Positions 38,811 to 47,222 of a stretch of 49,864 nucleotides of DNA are shown piece after piece. Each line of letters opens with the position of its first letter. Position 1 is the stretch's first letter. Both the position numbers and the translations under genes were made by a program. The stretch spans positions 2,501-52,364 of the forward strand of contig MVPY01000042.1 in NCBI GenBank assembly GCA_002067065.1. Direction: 5' to 3'. The stretch is from Methanobacterium sp. PtaB.Bin024 (GTDB taxonomy: Archaea; Methanobacteriota; Methanobacteria; Methanobacteriales; Methanobacteriaceae). Below the pieces are notes generated by a model that was given only the letters and a program-made list of their open reading frames with translations, was not told the origin of the DNA and did no database searches.

Positions 38811-39211
38811 ATAATTCGCCTCTTTCATTTGATTCTGGAAAATGTAACCTTTAATTATTCAATTCTATTTTTTTATAATCAATATATTTAATTTGATTGT
38901 AATAAGAAATTTAATTGTAATAATGATTTATGTAAAATAATAGTTGTAGTAATGCTTTAAGTAACCTAAAAGAACCGTCATCCAAATTATTTTTAAGTGT
39001 TAAGAAAAATTCACAATCAGAGTTTATAAGATTAGTCAGATGGTTATAATTTCCAATATCTTCCCTTAAAACCTATTTTTCCACACAATTTTCCATTTAA
39101 TCATGAGAAAACACAAATATTTAAAAGTAATAATAATATATAAGGATTAAAAAAATAAGGGAAATATCCTTTCATGTTTTTAATTAAGTATAATGGATTT
39201 TTGGTGAATCA
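38811..39211. other. divergent promoter region between DUF4013 copy 3 and the 230-aa gene
   Basis: About 400 very AT-rich bases with no supported gene. It should hold divergent promoters; TATA-like AATAATATATAAGG lies at about 39131-39144, and GGTGAATCA at 39203-39211 is the ribosome binding site of the plus-strand gene. Confidence 0.5.
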
Positions 39212-39904
39212 ATGAAATGGCAGGTTATACTAATAGCAGTCCTGGCAATATTTGGGGCTTATCTTGTTATCTCGACGGCCGTAGGTCCATTTGAACCTGT
39301 AGGTAGATTGGCATTTGTAAAACTTGCCAATCCTGACATGTATCCGGGACATCCTCATTCTAAACTTTTAGCTCAATATGCGGAGGAAAGAGGTTCTAAA
39401 TGTGCCTTGGTTGTTCATTTTGCCGGGGATTCTAATTACCGCCATTACAAGGAGGGGAATGTGACGATAATAGAACTGGCATTAATCGACACTGAGGGTA
39501 CTGGCGCTGCCGATCCTACTGATTATTTAGATTCACTTAATCTATTTTTATACGGACCTGACGAGGGTAGGTATAAATTCAGGGCAGATGGGATTGAATT
39601 TAATAGTTGGAGTGAGGCTCGTGAATACGTTCTAGAATTAGCAGCTGAAAATGGGCAGCAGGGCCCTATGCCTATGGTTTGGCATGGAACGGCACGATCA
39701 GGGAATCCGATATTCACTCAGGGCTGTGGTTTCCCACTTTACTTCTATATCACCTGGCAGGAATACGGCAGATTCGCTGCTTATTATTATATTGTAACAG
39801 GTATGACGACTCCATATATCAGTTTACCTTACCGAAACTACGAATTGCTGCATTCCTCTGAATTACAGTATTATTACACCCACGCAATGCTTAATTATCA
39901 ATAA
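39212..39904 (+). CDS. uncharacterised membrane-anchored or secreted protein
   Basis: A 230-residue protein I do not recognise. An N-terminal hydrophobic stretch (MKWQVILIAVLAIFGAYLVIS) is a signal peptide or anchor; the remaining 205 residues would face outside. The C-terminal third is rich in Tyr and Phe (YFYITWQEYGRFAAYYYIV, LQYYYTHAM). Two cysteines occur outside the membrane segment (GSKCALV, TQGCGFP) and could pair. GGTGA precedes the ATG. It stands alone between the DUF4013 array and trm1. Confidence 0.72.
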   Translation: MKWQVILIAVLAIFGAYLVISTAVGPFEPVGRLAFVKLANPDMYPGHPHSKLLAQYAEERGSKCALVVHFAGDSNYRHYKEGNVTIIELALIDTEGTGAADPTDYLDSLNLFLYGPDEGRYKFRADGIEFNSWSEAREYVLELAAENGQQGPMPMVWHGTARSGNPIFTQGCGFPLYFYITWQEYGRFAAYYYIVTGMTTPYISLPYRNYELLHSSELQYYYTHAMLNYQ

Positions 39905-39985
39905 AATCACCGTTGTTGGCATAATGGGGCATTAAACAGAGGAAATACTAAAAGGAACTAATAAATCTATCAGGAGAACTAATAA

Positions 39986-40003
39986 GAACTAGTAATCTAG
40001 TTC
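39986..40003. promoter_or_regulatory. perfect inverted repeat (GAACTAG-TAAT-CTAGTTC)
   Basis: Seven-base perfect arms around a four-base loop, about 85 bases after the 230-aa gene and about 85 bases past the trm1 stop. It could fold as an RNA hairpin at the end of either convergent transcript. Confidence 0.5.
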
Positions 40004-40046
40004 CTATAATCAAATAATCCAATTTTCCTTCTTTTACTTTTGAGAA

Positions 40047-40074
40047 AATTCTTCTACTATTAATTCTTCTACTA
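40047..40074. repeat. 13-base direct repeat, 15-base period
   Basis: AATTCTTCTACTA occurs at 40047-40059 and 40062-40074, flanked on both sides by TGAGAAAATT. It sits just beyond the trm1 stop. Minor repeat; no function inferred. Confidence 0.5.
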
Positions 40075-40087
40075 AATTGAGAAAATT

Positions 40088-41245
40088 TTACTCGCTGTTA
40101 TTTACCTTTAAAATAATATCTTCAATTAATTTTAATGGGGCGTCAGTTTTCACACCATTGGGATTAAAATGAGTTCTGGAAACATGGTATCCTTTTTTTT
40201 CAACAGAATCCATGATTAACTTCAGTGGAGGGGCACTGGTCTTCAACTTCCGGCAAATAACATGCAGGTCATAAAAGGTGGGTGGGGCAAGGGACTCATC
40301 AAAACACCTCTCCAGGAGTTTTGAAACCTTATTTTCTGTGTTTAAGTTAAGATCAGGAACCAATTCTAACATACCACTCAAAAAATCTGGATTCTGTATT
40401 TCTCCACACCATAAGGGACCACCAACATTCCAGACTTCACCACATTCAGGACACTCAAAGGGTACTCTAGGAGTTATTCCTTTGAAAATCTGACGATTAA
40501 GGCATTTAGGACAGTGTGCTATATGTCCAAGGTTTTCTAATGATTGATCTGTTTGTTTAGCGCCTTTTCCAACCAGGGCATAGATACGCATATAATGTTC
40601 CGTGCTGTGAGAGAACTGGAACTCCAAATGCTTTTTATACTTGGAGAAGGTGCGGCATAGGAAACCTGCCAGTATCCTAAGGCCGGTTTCGTGGCAGTAT
40701 TCATTTTTCAGTGGTTTTGCACTGTATTTCCTGATACAGGGCTTTTTATAGGTGCCACAAAGGGCTGATGTGTCTGTGGCAGTGACACAAATCATCCCCC
40801 CTGCCTTCAAACTGGAAGCAGCAGAATCTACATAGGGTGAAGGTGTGCCGAAGGGGTCAATATCTATCACATCAAACTTACCCCTGCATTTACGCAGCAA
40901 TAGGTTGGCATCATCTTTACAAACATTCACATTGGATAAAGCGTTTTGTGTAACGTTTTCACGGGCAAGTTCAACAGCCAAAGGATTTAAATCATTCACC
41001 ACTGCCATGTCGACACCTTTTATTTCCTTTGAATATCTTATCCCTCTTATTCCACTTCCTCCAAATGCATCGCAGATTTTAATATCATCATCCCTCATTT
41101 GCTGGTAAACAGTTAGGGCAGCTACTGATAGGTCCCGGTTAAGTTCCATGGCTGGATTGTAAAAAACAGGAGCCTTGGAGGATACTTTTTCAAATTGAGG
41201 GATTTTTATCCTTACATCACCCTCTTCAATATACAAAAAATCCAT
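40088..41245 (-). CDS. trm1: tRNA (guanine(26)-N2)-dimethyltransferase
   Basis: A 385-residue SAM enzyme methylating G26 of tRNA. VFYNPAMELNRDLSV, DAFGGSGIRGIRYSKE (SAM motif), DIDPFGTPSPYVDSAASSL and VTATDTSALCGTYKKPCIRKY are strong Trm1 signatures. A zinc-binding segment HCPKCLNRQ...FECPECGEVW lies in the C-terminal half. Length is normal for archaeal Trm1. The gene is divergent from the CPBP protease gene across a repeat-rich gap. Confidence 0.95.
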   Translation of the reverse strand: MDFLYIEEGDVRIKIPQFEKVSSKAPVFYNPAMELNRDLSVAALTVYQQMRDDDIKICDAFGGSGIRGIRYSKEIKGVDMAVVNDLNPLAVELARENVTQNALSNVNVCKDDANLLLRKCRGKFDVIDIDPFGTPSPYVDSAASSLKAGGMICVTATDTSALCGTYKKPCIRKYSAKPLKNEYCHETGLRILAGFLCRTFSKYKKHLEFQFSHSTEHYMRIYALVGKGAKQTDQSLENLGHIAHCPKCLNRQIFKGITPRVPFECPECGEVWNVGGPLWCGEIQNPDFLSGMLELVPDLNLNTENKVSKLLERCFDESLAPPTFYDLHVICRKLKTSAPPLKLIMDSVEKKGYHVSRTHFNPNGVKTDAPLKLIEDIILKVNNSE

Positions 41246-41543
41246 TTGGTAACCTCAAAATATATCGTTATAAGCAGAGTATAAACCCTATTTTATATTT
41301 ATTGATATCGTACCATACACATTATTTCATGGCATTAGACTATTACCGATCTCAGGGTAAAATTCAAGGCCATGCTATTACTAATTTACAAATCAAACTA
41401 TTACTAGTCAAACTATTACTAATTAATAATCCACATGGCAAAACTATTAAATATACTAATCTAATAGGGTAAAACTATTTACCAATAGTTATATGTGCAG
41501 TGATAAAAAGAGAGTGTTCTATATTAAGGGGAGTCAAAAAAAC
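41246..41543. other. divergent promoter region between trm1 and the CPBP gene, repeat-rich
   Basis: About 300 AT-rich bases without a gene. They contain a family of short CAAACTATTACTA-type repeats and an inverted repeat, listed separately. The last bases carry the AAGGGGAG ribosome binding site of the CPBP gene. Confidence 0.6.
41394..41490. repeat. short CAAACTATTACTA-type repeats and an inverted repeat
   Basis: Two exact-length tandem units, CAAACTATTACTAGT (41394-41408) and CAAACTATTACTAAT (41409-41423), are followed by degenerate relatives at about 41439 and 41469. AACTAT-TTACCA-ATAGTT (41473-41490) presents the same element in opposed orientation. A further partial unit lies at about 41375. 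This looks like a multi-site operator for the downstream gene. Confidence 0.65.
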
Positions 41544-42497
41544 ATGTCATCAATACCATTTCTAGAAAATGCTTCTGAAGGCGAAAACAGCTGGTGGAGA
41601 TATCTTTTAACTGTTGTAATTTCTCTTGGTGGCGGCACTCTATTGGCAGGCATTGCCTTGCTTGTGGTGTTAATTCTTTATGCTGGTTTTTTGTCATTCC
41701 AGGGAGTATCAAACATCACTCAAGTAATTACGTCACTTATTTCCAACCCATTTACTCTTATAATATTGGTTGGAGTAAGTTATTCCCTATCTTTCATTCT
41801 TTTCTACATATGTCTACGATTTTTACATCATAAAAAGTTTTTAAGCGTTATAAACACTCTTAACCGTTTACGCTGGAAATTATTGCTAAAGGGACTGATT
41901 GTATGGGGTTTAATACTATTTTTATTATCTTTACCTGATTTAATTCTCAATCAGGGAAGTTACCAGGTGACTTTCAATTCTAAAACTTATTTACTCCTTC
42001 TAATTATATGTCTGTTGGCTTTCCCAATACAGGCATCATTTGAGGAGATCTTATTTAGAGGATACCTAATGCAGGGATTCAACCTATTTTCTAAAAGATT
42101 AAGCAGTTTTTTAAATCTCAGTTCATTATCTAAACCCTGGTTCCCCCTTTTACTCACATCTTTGGCATTTGGATGTGTTCATTTTTTCAATGGTACCAAT
42201 CTGTACATGGATTTATCCATTGTGTGTTCCACCTTTATCATTGGCCTAATGTTGGGGGTGATAGCACTGGGAGATAATGGAATAGAAACTGCAATGGGGG
42301 TGCACATCGCAAATAACCTTTATATTGCATTATTCTATAATTCTACAGATTCTGGCCTCCCTGGTCTGCCATCTGTGGTCACCTCTGAAGCTGCAGAACC
42401 CTTCACTGGCCTGCCATTTTTGATCCTGGCAGCCGTTATAACAATCGTAATCCTTTTCTGGAACCGGAAAGACGATATTGTGAAAATATTCCGTTAA
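41544..42497 (+). CDS. CPBP family intramembrane metalloprotease
   Basis: About 317 residues with seven or eight membrane helices. The three CPBP motifs are present: EEILFRG (EExxxR, in QASFEEILFRGYLMQGF), FGCVHFFNG (FxxxH) and HIANNLYIALF. Family members (Rce1/Abi type) process prenylated proteins or peptides, or act in bacteriocin self-protection; the substrate here is unknown. Start set at 41544 because AAGGGGAG precedes it; the in-frame ATG at 41493 has no such site. The repeat array lies just upstream. Confidence 0.9.
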   Translation: MSSIPFLENASEGENSWWRYLLTVVISLGGGTLLAGIALLVVLILYAGFLSFQGVSNITQVITSLISNPFTLIILVGVSYSLSFILFYICLRFLHHKKFLSVINTLNRLRWKLLLKGLIVWGLILFLLSLPDLILNQGSYQVTFNSKTYLLLLIICLLAFPIQASFEEILFRGYLMQGFNLFSKRLSSFLNLSSLSKPWFPLLLTSLAFGCVHFFNGTNLYMDLSIVCSTFIIGLMLGVIALGDNGIETAMGVHIANNLYIALFYNSTDSGLPGLPSVVTSEAAEPFTGLPFLILAAVITIVILFWNRKDDIVKIFR

Positions 42498-42711
42498 AAA
42501 AGTACTAAATTCCAATTATTCTTCTTTTGTATCCTCTATTTTTAGAAAGTAGGTATGTTTTTATGTATGATCAATCAATGGAAAATTAAGGATATTAATT
42601 CAATATTTTAAAAATGTAGTTCTTAAAAAATGTAATTCGTGGTTATTTACTTAATTGTAGTTATTTGATTAATTTATGCCATTTTATCAGTCAAAATTTA
42701 AGGTGAATTTA

Positions 42712-43809
42712 ATGATACCAATTGCCAAGCCCATTATAGGTGAAGAAGAGATTGAAGAAGTTGAAAAAGTATTAAAATCAGGATTCATAGCCCAAGGCCC
42801 TAAAGTAGCAGAGTTTGAAGAGGCTTTTGCCAGTTACGTGGGAACAGGACATGCCGTTGCTGTAAGTTCAGGAACCACAGCATTACATCTTGCACTACTT
42901 TCTGCAGGGGTAGGGCGGGGTGATGAAGTTATAACCACTCCTTTCAGCTTTGCAGCTACCAGTAACTGCGCACTATATGTAGGTGCAAAACCGGTCTTTG
43001 TAGATATAGATCCTAAAACCTTTAATTTAAATCCAGAACTCATTGAAGGGGCCATCACAGAGAAAACCAAAGCAATCATCCCAGTGCATCTTTATGGTCA
43101 ACCCGCACAGATGGACAGGATAAAACAGATAGCAGCAGAATGTGATCTGAAGGTTATTGAAGATGCTGCCCAAGCTCACGGGGCAATGATCAAAGATAAA
43201 ATGGTGGGATCCATGGGAGATATAGCCTGTTTCAGTTTTTATCCCACTAAAAACATGACCACCAGTGAAGGTGGCATGATTATCACCAACAACTCACAGA
43301 TGGCAGACATGGCCAGGATTTTAAGGGCTCACGGTGAAAAAGAACGGTATAAACATGAAATTCTTGGATATAACTTCCGAATGACCGATATATCTGCCAG
43401 TATTGGCCTGGTACAACTTAAGAAGTTGGATGGGTTTAACCAGAAGAGGATAGAAAACGCTGAATACCTGACTGAGCACATAAAAGATTTAACAGGTATC
43501 GAACCCCCATATGTTTCTCCACAAGTCAGGCATGTGTTCCATCAATATACCGTGCGAGTCAAAGAAGGTAAAAGGAATGCTTTGATGGAATATCTGAACC
43601 AGGAGGGAATTGGAACGGGAATACATTACCCTATCCCCATATATAAACAGAAACTCTATCAAGACATGGGATATGATGATAACTGGCCTGAAACCGAAAA
43701 AGCTGCCTTTGAAGTTCTTTCATTACCTGTACACCCTGGGTTGACTATTGAAGAGTTGGAAAAAATAGTCATCTGTTTAGAAGCTGCTTCAGAAAAGTTA
43801 TTTGATTAA
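42712..43809 (+). CDS. DegT/DnrJ/EryC1/StrS family aminotransferase
   Basis: A 366-residue PLP enzyme of the sugar-aminotransferase family. The Schiff-base lysine is Lys180 in FSFYPTKNMTTSEGGMI; Asp151 in VIEDAAQAHGA pairs with the pyridine nitrogen. VAVSSGTTALHLAL and the C-terminal HPGLTIEELEKIV fit. Such enzymes convert nucleotide-linked keto-sugars to amino-sugars for surface glycans. No sugar biosynthesis genes adjoin it. Start set at 42712 since AGGTGA lies seven bases upstream; the frame is open to 42676 without such a site. Confidence 0.92.
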   Translation: MIPIAKPIIGEEEIEEVEKVLKSGFIAQGPKVAEFEEAFASYVGTGHAVAVSSGTTALHLALLSAGVGRGDEVITTPFSFAATSNCALYVGAKPVFVDIDPKTFNLNPELIEGAITEKTKAIIPVHLYGQPAQMDRIKQIAAECDLKVIEDAAQAHGAMIKDKMVGSMGDIACFSFYPTKNMTTSEGGMIITNNSQMADMARILRAHGEKERYKHEILGYNFRMTDISASIGLVQLKKLDGFNQKRIENAEYLTEHIKDLTGIEPPYVSPQVRHVFHQYTVRVKEGKRNALMEYLNQEGIGTGIHYPIPIYKQKLYQDMGYDDNWPETEKAAFEVLSLPVHPGLTIEELEKIVICLEAASEKLFD

Positions 43810-43827
43810 ATTTTTATTCTTACTTCA

Positions 43828-43835
43828 TTTTTTTT
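43828..43835 (+). terminator. oligo-T terminator after the DegT gene
   Basis: Eight T residues about 20 bases past the stop, in the gap shared with the convergent thiamine-binding gene; a probable U-rich terminator. Confidence 0.45.
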
Positions 43836-43903
43836 ACTATTTCTTGGATTAGGAAAATCTAACCTAACCGAACTAACAGATAATATCCATTTTTTATCTG
43901 TTT

Positions 43904-44206
43904 TCATCCCATTTTTTCTTCTACTGAACGCACCTTATCAGCCATTGTCCGTTCACGATCCCTGCGATCGTCGATATTGACACTGGTTACCACACGATCC
44001 ATCCCTTCATTAAAAATCGCTTCATGAGCATTTTTAATGGCATTGAATAGTTCATCGGTATTTTTAGCTTCCAGTAGAGTTCCCATGCCACTTACCTGGT
44101 ATTTTATTCCAGTTTCATCCAAAGCAGCTACAGCAGCAGCCACATATTTGCTGAGGCTGGTTCCAGAGGTGCCTATGGGGACTATCATCAGTTCTGCTGA
44201 TATCAT
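43904..44206 (-). CDS. MTH1187-type thiamine-binding protein (DUF77)
   Basis: A 100-residue ferredoxin-like fold protein of the MTH1187/YkoF family. SAELMIVPIGTSGTSLSKYVAAAV, KYQVSGMGTLLEAKNTDELFNAI and RVVTSVNIDDRRDRERTMADKV are typical. Family members bind thiamine or related compounds; a role in cofactor handling is likely but unproven. No Shine-Dalgarno precedes the ATG; a TATA-like AAAATTATAT is centred about 29 bases upstream, so the transcript is probably leaderless. The divergent sulfurtransferase gene starts only 35 bases away. Confidence 0.9.
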   Translation of the reverse strand: MISAELMIVPIGTSGTSLSKYVAAAVAALDETGIKYQVSGMGTLLEAKNTDELFNAIKNAHEAIFNEGMDRVVTSVNIDDRRDRERTMADKVRSVEEKMG

Positions 44207-44241
44207 AAGTATATTATATGTTCATAGGTCATATAATTTTT
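44207..44241. promoter_or_regulatory. interlocked divergent leaderless promoters
   Basis: The 35-base gap holds two TATA-like elements. AGTATATTATATG (44208-44220) is centred about 28 bases before the plus-strand ATG at 44242. AAAATTATAT (minus strand, 44240-44231) is centred about 29 bases before the minus-strand ATG at 44206. Each TATA box lies next to the other gene's start codon. Confidence 0.55.
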
Positions 44242-45120
44242 ATGAAACCTCTTGACCCTGAGAACTTCAACCAGGAACTTGAAAAAAAGGTCAAAAAAGT
44301 CATAAAGGAATATGGTCTCATAGATGAGGGGGATAAAGTAGCTGTAGCCCTTTCTGGGGGAAAAGACAGTGTTTTAACATTACATGTTCTTGATAAAATT
44401 CAAAGAGAATCAGACTTTGATTTTGAATTATTGGCCATTGCTATTGATGAAGGAATAGAGGGTTATCGTGAAGATGGGTTAGAATCTGCCCGAAATAATG
44501 CACACCAACTGGGGGTGGATTACCATGAGGTATCTCTTAAAAAAGAGTTTGGAATAACCCTTGATCAATCTGTAAGTTATTATCAGACTGCATGTGTTCC
44601 CTGTGGGGTTTTCAGACGCTACCTTCTAAACAAAACTGCTCATGATCTTGGAGTTGATAAATTAGCCACAGGACATAACCTTGATGATGAAATTCAATCA
44701 TTTCTTATGAGTTTTGCCCGGGCAGATGTAAGGCGTTTTGCCAAGTTCGGACCCAGACAGCAACGTATCCACCCTAAAATGGTGCCACGTATTAAACCAT
44801 TATGGTGCATACCAGAAAAAGAGGTAGGTATGTGGGCAGTTCTGAATGAAATGGATGTACATCTGGCAGAATGTCCTTATGCATATCAATCTCTTAGATC
44901 ACGTCTGAAAAACTATTTAAACCACTTGGAAGAAGATAGACCAGGAACCAAGATGAAAATTCTTGAATTTTTCCAGAAAAATCTTAAGATAAATAAAAAA
45001 GAGATTAAACTTTCAGAATGCGAAATATGCGGTGAACCATCCGCTGCCTCGATATGCAAGGCCTGTGAAATGCAAGAATTTGTAAAAAATCAACTTGAGT
45101 GGAATAATGAGCTAAAATAG
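44242..45120 (+). CDS. TtuA/Ncs6-type tRNA 2-thiolation protein (PP-loop, TIGR00269)
   Basis: About 292 residues. The ATP pyrophosphatase loop SGGKDS is at residues 38-43. The Fe-S/sulfur-transfer cysteines are in TACVPCGVFRR (C-x2-C) and LAECPYAYQS, and the C-terminal CEIC...CKAC is a zinc site. Members thiolate a tRNA uridine using ATP and a sulfur carrier; whether U34 or U54 is modified here is unclear. Many relatives also carry an N-terminal zinc ribbon, which is missing here. Start set at ATG 44242, fitting a leaderless transcript; 44218 is an upstream alternative. Confidence 0.88.
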   Translation: MKPLDPENFNQELEKKVKKVIKEYGLIDEGDKVAVALSGGKDSVLTLHVLDKIQRESDFDFELLAIAIDEGIEGYREDGLESARNNAHQLGVDYHEVSLKKEFGITLDQSVSYYQTACVPCGVFRRYLLNKTAHDLGVDKLATGHNLDDEIQSFLMSFARADVRRFAKFGPRQQRIHPKMVPRIKPLWCIPEKEVGMWAVLNEMDVHLAECPYAYQSLRSRLKNYLNHLEEDRPGTKMKILEFFQKNLKINKKEIKLSECEICGEPSAASICKACEMQEFVKNQLEWNNELK

Positions 45121-45178
45121 AAAATAGCAGGGATAAGAGAATAACAAGGTTATGGGAATGAAAAAAAGATCAACACGA

Positions 45179-46768
45179 TTAACTGACCAAACGGGTTACA
45201 GTACCCACTCCTTTACTCTTCCCTTCTCTGAATATTAGTTTTTGACCTTCACATATTGCAAAAGGACGGTATTTGAATCTCATTCTAATCTGGCCAGTGT
45301 CTCCAGCTGATAAATATTCATTTTCAATGGGTTTAAAGCAGGTAGTTTCTGCTATGGTCTCTATGTGGGTTATACATTCATAACCTTCCTTAATTGTGGT
45401 TGGGTGTACCAGTATGGCCACATCGGCGTCAAATTCTCTCACTGCACGGGGATTATAGTCAGGGTGACATATAATCATACCTCTTTTAATTTCATTCATC
45501 TCAACTCCGGTGATGGAAATTCCCACCACTTCCCCTACACTTGCACTCTCCTTACGGTAATGGTGCATTTCTATGGTTTTAACGTTCACTGGAGCAAAAT
45601 CACCAGAACTAAAAGGACCTAAAACCAGTTTTTCGCCTTTTTTTACAGTGCCCTGCCTTATGGTTCCGCTTACAACGGTTCCAACACCAACAACTGAGTA
45701 TATCTTATCAATATACATCATGAATGGTTTTTTAGAATCTTCTTCATGGGATGGGATTTTAAGGCCGGAAAAAAGCCGATCCAAAAGTTCCAACCCTTCA
45801 CCAGTAACAGGAGATGCTTTAATGACGGGTACCAAGTGGTGGTTCATGTTTTCTGTTAAGAAGTCAGCATCTTTGGGACTTTTCACCATGTATGGTATTC
45901 GACCCACCAGTTTCAACAGGTCAAAGATCTCCTGACGGACTGTTTTGATTCTTTCAAGGCTTACCACGTCAATTTTGGTTATCACCACTATAACAGGTAA
46001 GTCCATGGCCAGGATGATGCCTAAGTGCTCCCTGGTGATGTGAGTTGGTCCCTGATCAGCTGCCACCACCAGTAAGCCGTGACTCAGTTTCTGCCCAACA
46101 ATACCGCGGATGGTGGTGCGGAGCCAGGGTTCATGGCCAACAGTATCAACGAAGGAAACAAGTTTATCACATTTTTCAACTAAAAGAGCTTTTTCACGCT
46201 TATTTAAAGGGTTTTTAATCCTTACAGTTTCCCCTTCATTGAAGCCGTAAACTGCAAAGGAAAGATCAGCAGATAGTCCCCGTTCAATTTCATGTTTCTG
46301 AACATCAAGGAATATTCTGGTACTCCCTGAACCGGTATCAAGGGATCCAGTGGTTAATGTTCCCACCAGGGTGCTTTTACCATGATCCACGTGGCCGGCA
46401 ACTCCAACTAACAGGTGTTCAGGCTGGTTGGTTTGCAGGCGGCTAATGATCACCTTTGCAACTTCACCTCTACCTACCTGTTCGGTTTCCACATCCATGA
46501 TTTTGGAGTTTATTTCACGGGCAAGTTCACCCAAAACATGTAGAGACTCATCCATCTCTGGTTTGGTGAGTCCCAGTAGCTGACCATCATCGTCAACTCC
46601 TATAAAATAAATAGCTTCCCCATAACCTCTCTCCAGACGATACTTCATCTGGGATGCCAGTTGTTGTTTACGCTCAGTTGAAAGATGAGTTTTAGAATTA
46701 AGATTTTCTTTGAATTCTATGTTTTTTCTCTCACCTTTTCGGGTAAGCTGGTGGATACTCTTTTTCAT
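45179..46768 (-). CDS. GTPBP1-like translational GTPase
   Basis: A 529-residue EF-Tu/EF-1-alpha superfamily GTPase. An N-terminal region of about 115 residues (RKNIEFKENL...GEAIYFIGVDDDGQLLGL) precedes the G domain: G1 GHVDHGKST at 125-133, G3 DTVGHE, G4 TKID. Two beta-barrel domains follow (VVSGTIRQGTVKKGEKLVLGP; the C-terminal one ends GVGTVTRLVS). This order matches archaeal homologues of GTPBP1/GTPBP2, linked in eukaryotes to ribosome rescue and mRNA decay; the archaeal role is not established. It converges on the thiolation gene and is followed upstream by the DUF1922 gene. Confidence 0.88.
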   Translation of the reverse strand: MKKSIHQLTRKGERKNIEFKENLNSKTHLSTERKQQLASQMKYRLERGYGEAIYFIGVDDDGQLLGLTKPEMDESLHVLGELAREINSKIMDVETEQVGRGEVAKVIISRLQTNQPEHLLVGVAGHVDHGKSTLVGTLTTGSLDTGSGSTRIFLDVQKHEIERGLSADLSFAVYGFNEGETVRIKNPLNKREKALLVEKCDKLVSFVDTVGHEPWLRTTIRGIVGQKLSHGLLVVAADQGPTHITREHLGIILAMDLPVIVVITKIDVVSLERIKTVRQEIFDLLKLVGRIPYMVKSPKDADFLTENMNHHLVPVIKASPVTGEGLELLDRLFSGLKIPSHEEDSKKPFMMYIDKIYSVVGVGTVVSGTIRQGTVKKGEKLVLGPFSSGDFAPVNVKTIEMHHYRKESASVGEVVGISITGVEMNEIKRGMIICHPDYNPRAVREFDADVAILVHPTTIKEGYECITHIETIAETTCFKPIENEYLSAGDTGQIRMRFKYRPFAICEGQKLIFREGKSKGVGTVTRLVS

Positions 46769-46923
46769 AGAATAATCCAGTTAATTTTTGGGTATTTATC
46801 ATTTTTTGGATTTTTTATTCAATCGGGTAGAATAATAATGTGTAATCTAATGGTAACTTCTAGAGTTCACTTTAGGAAGAATCTAATTAGATATACTCAA
46901 ATGCTCTTAATAAATAATTTCTT

Positions 46924-47136
46924 TTATAATTTATCAGCAGTGGTGAAAATTGCTCCACCATACTTTTCTTCCTGAAGTTCCTGTACCTTTTTGGAGGCTT
47001 CCTGTGGATCTTGAGTTTTGGCCAGGATTCGCCTCTCGGCAACTTTCAGATTTTTACCACAAACGCATTTTTTGCGCTTAACACCCTCTTTAGCGTATAC
47101 TGCCCGCCCACAGTCACATCTGAATATCAAGTACAT
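46924..47136 (-). CDS. DUF1922 zinc-ribbon protein (MTH1184-like)
   Basis: A 70-residue protein with an N-terminal zinc ribbon: FRCDCGRAVYAKEGVKRKKCVCGKNL, two C-x-C pairs, followed by a charged helix (PQEASKKVQELQEEKYGG). It matches the small archaeal DUF1922 family, known from a methanogen structure but without assigned function. It lies upstream of the GTPase gene on the same strand, with a gap of about 155 bases. Confidence 0.9.
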   Translation of the reverse strand: MYLIFRCDCGRAVYAKEGVKRKKCVCGKNLKVAERRILAKTQDPQEASKKVQELQEEKYGGAIFTTADKL

Positions 47137-47222
47137 TTAAACCAACTCATTAAACTGGTTTTTTAGTAAATTTAAACATTTACCCTACATCATTCAATTC
47201 CCATTGCTGTGATCCATTTTTA

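Noticed and set aside
41394..41490. Repeat family considered as a CRISPR remnant
   Set aside because: Units are about 15 bases, directly adjacent or degenerate, without uniform spacers; cas genes are absent.
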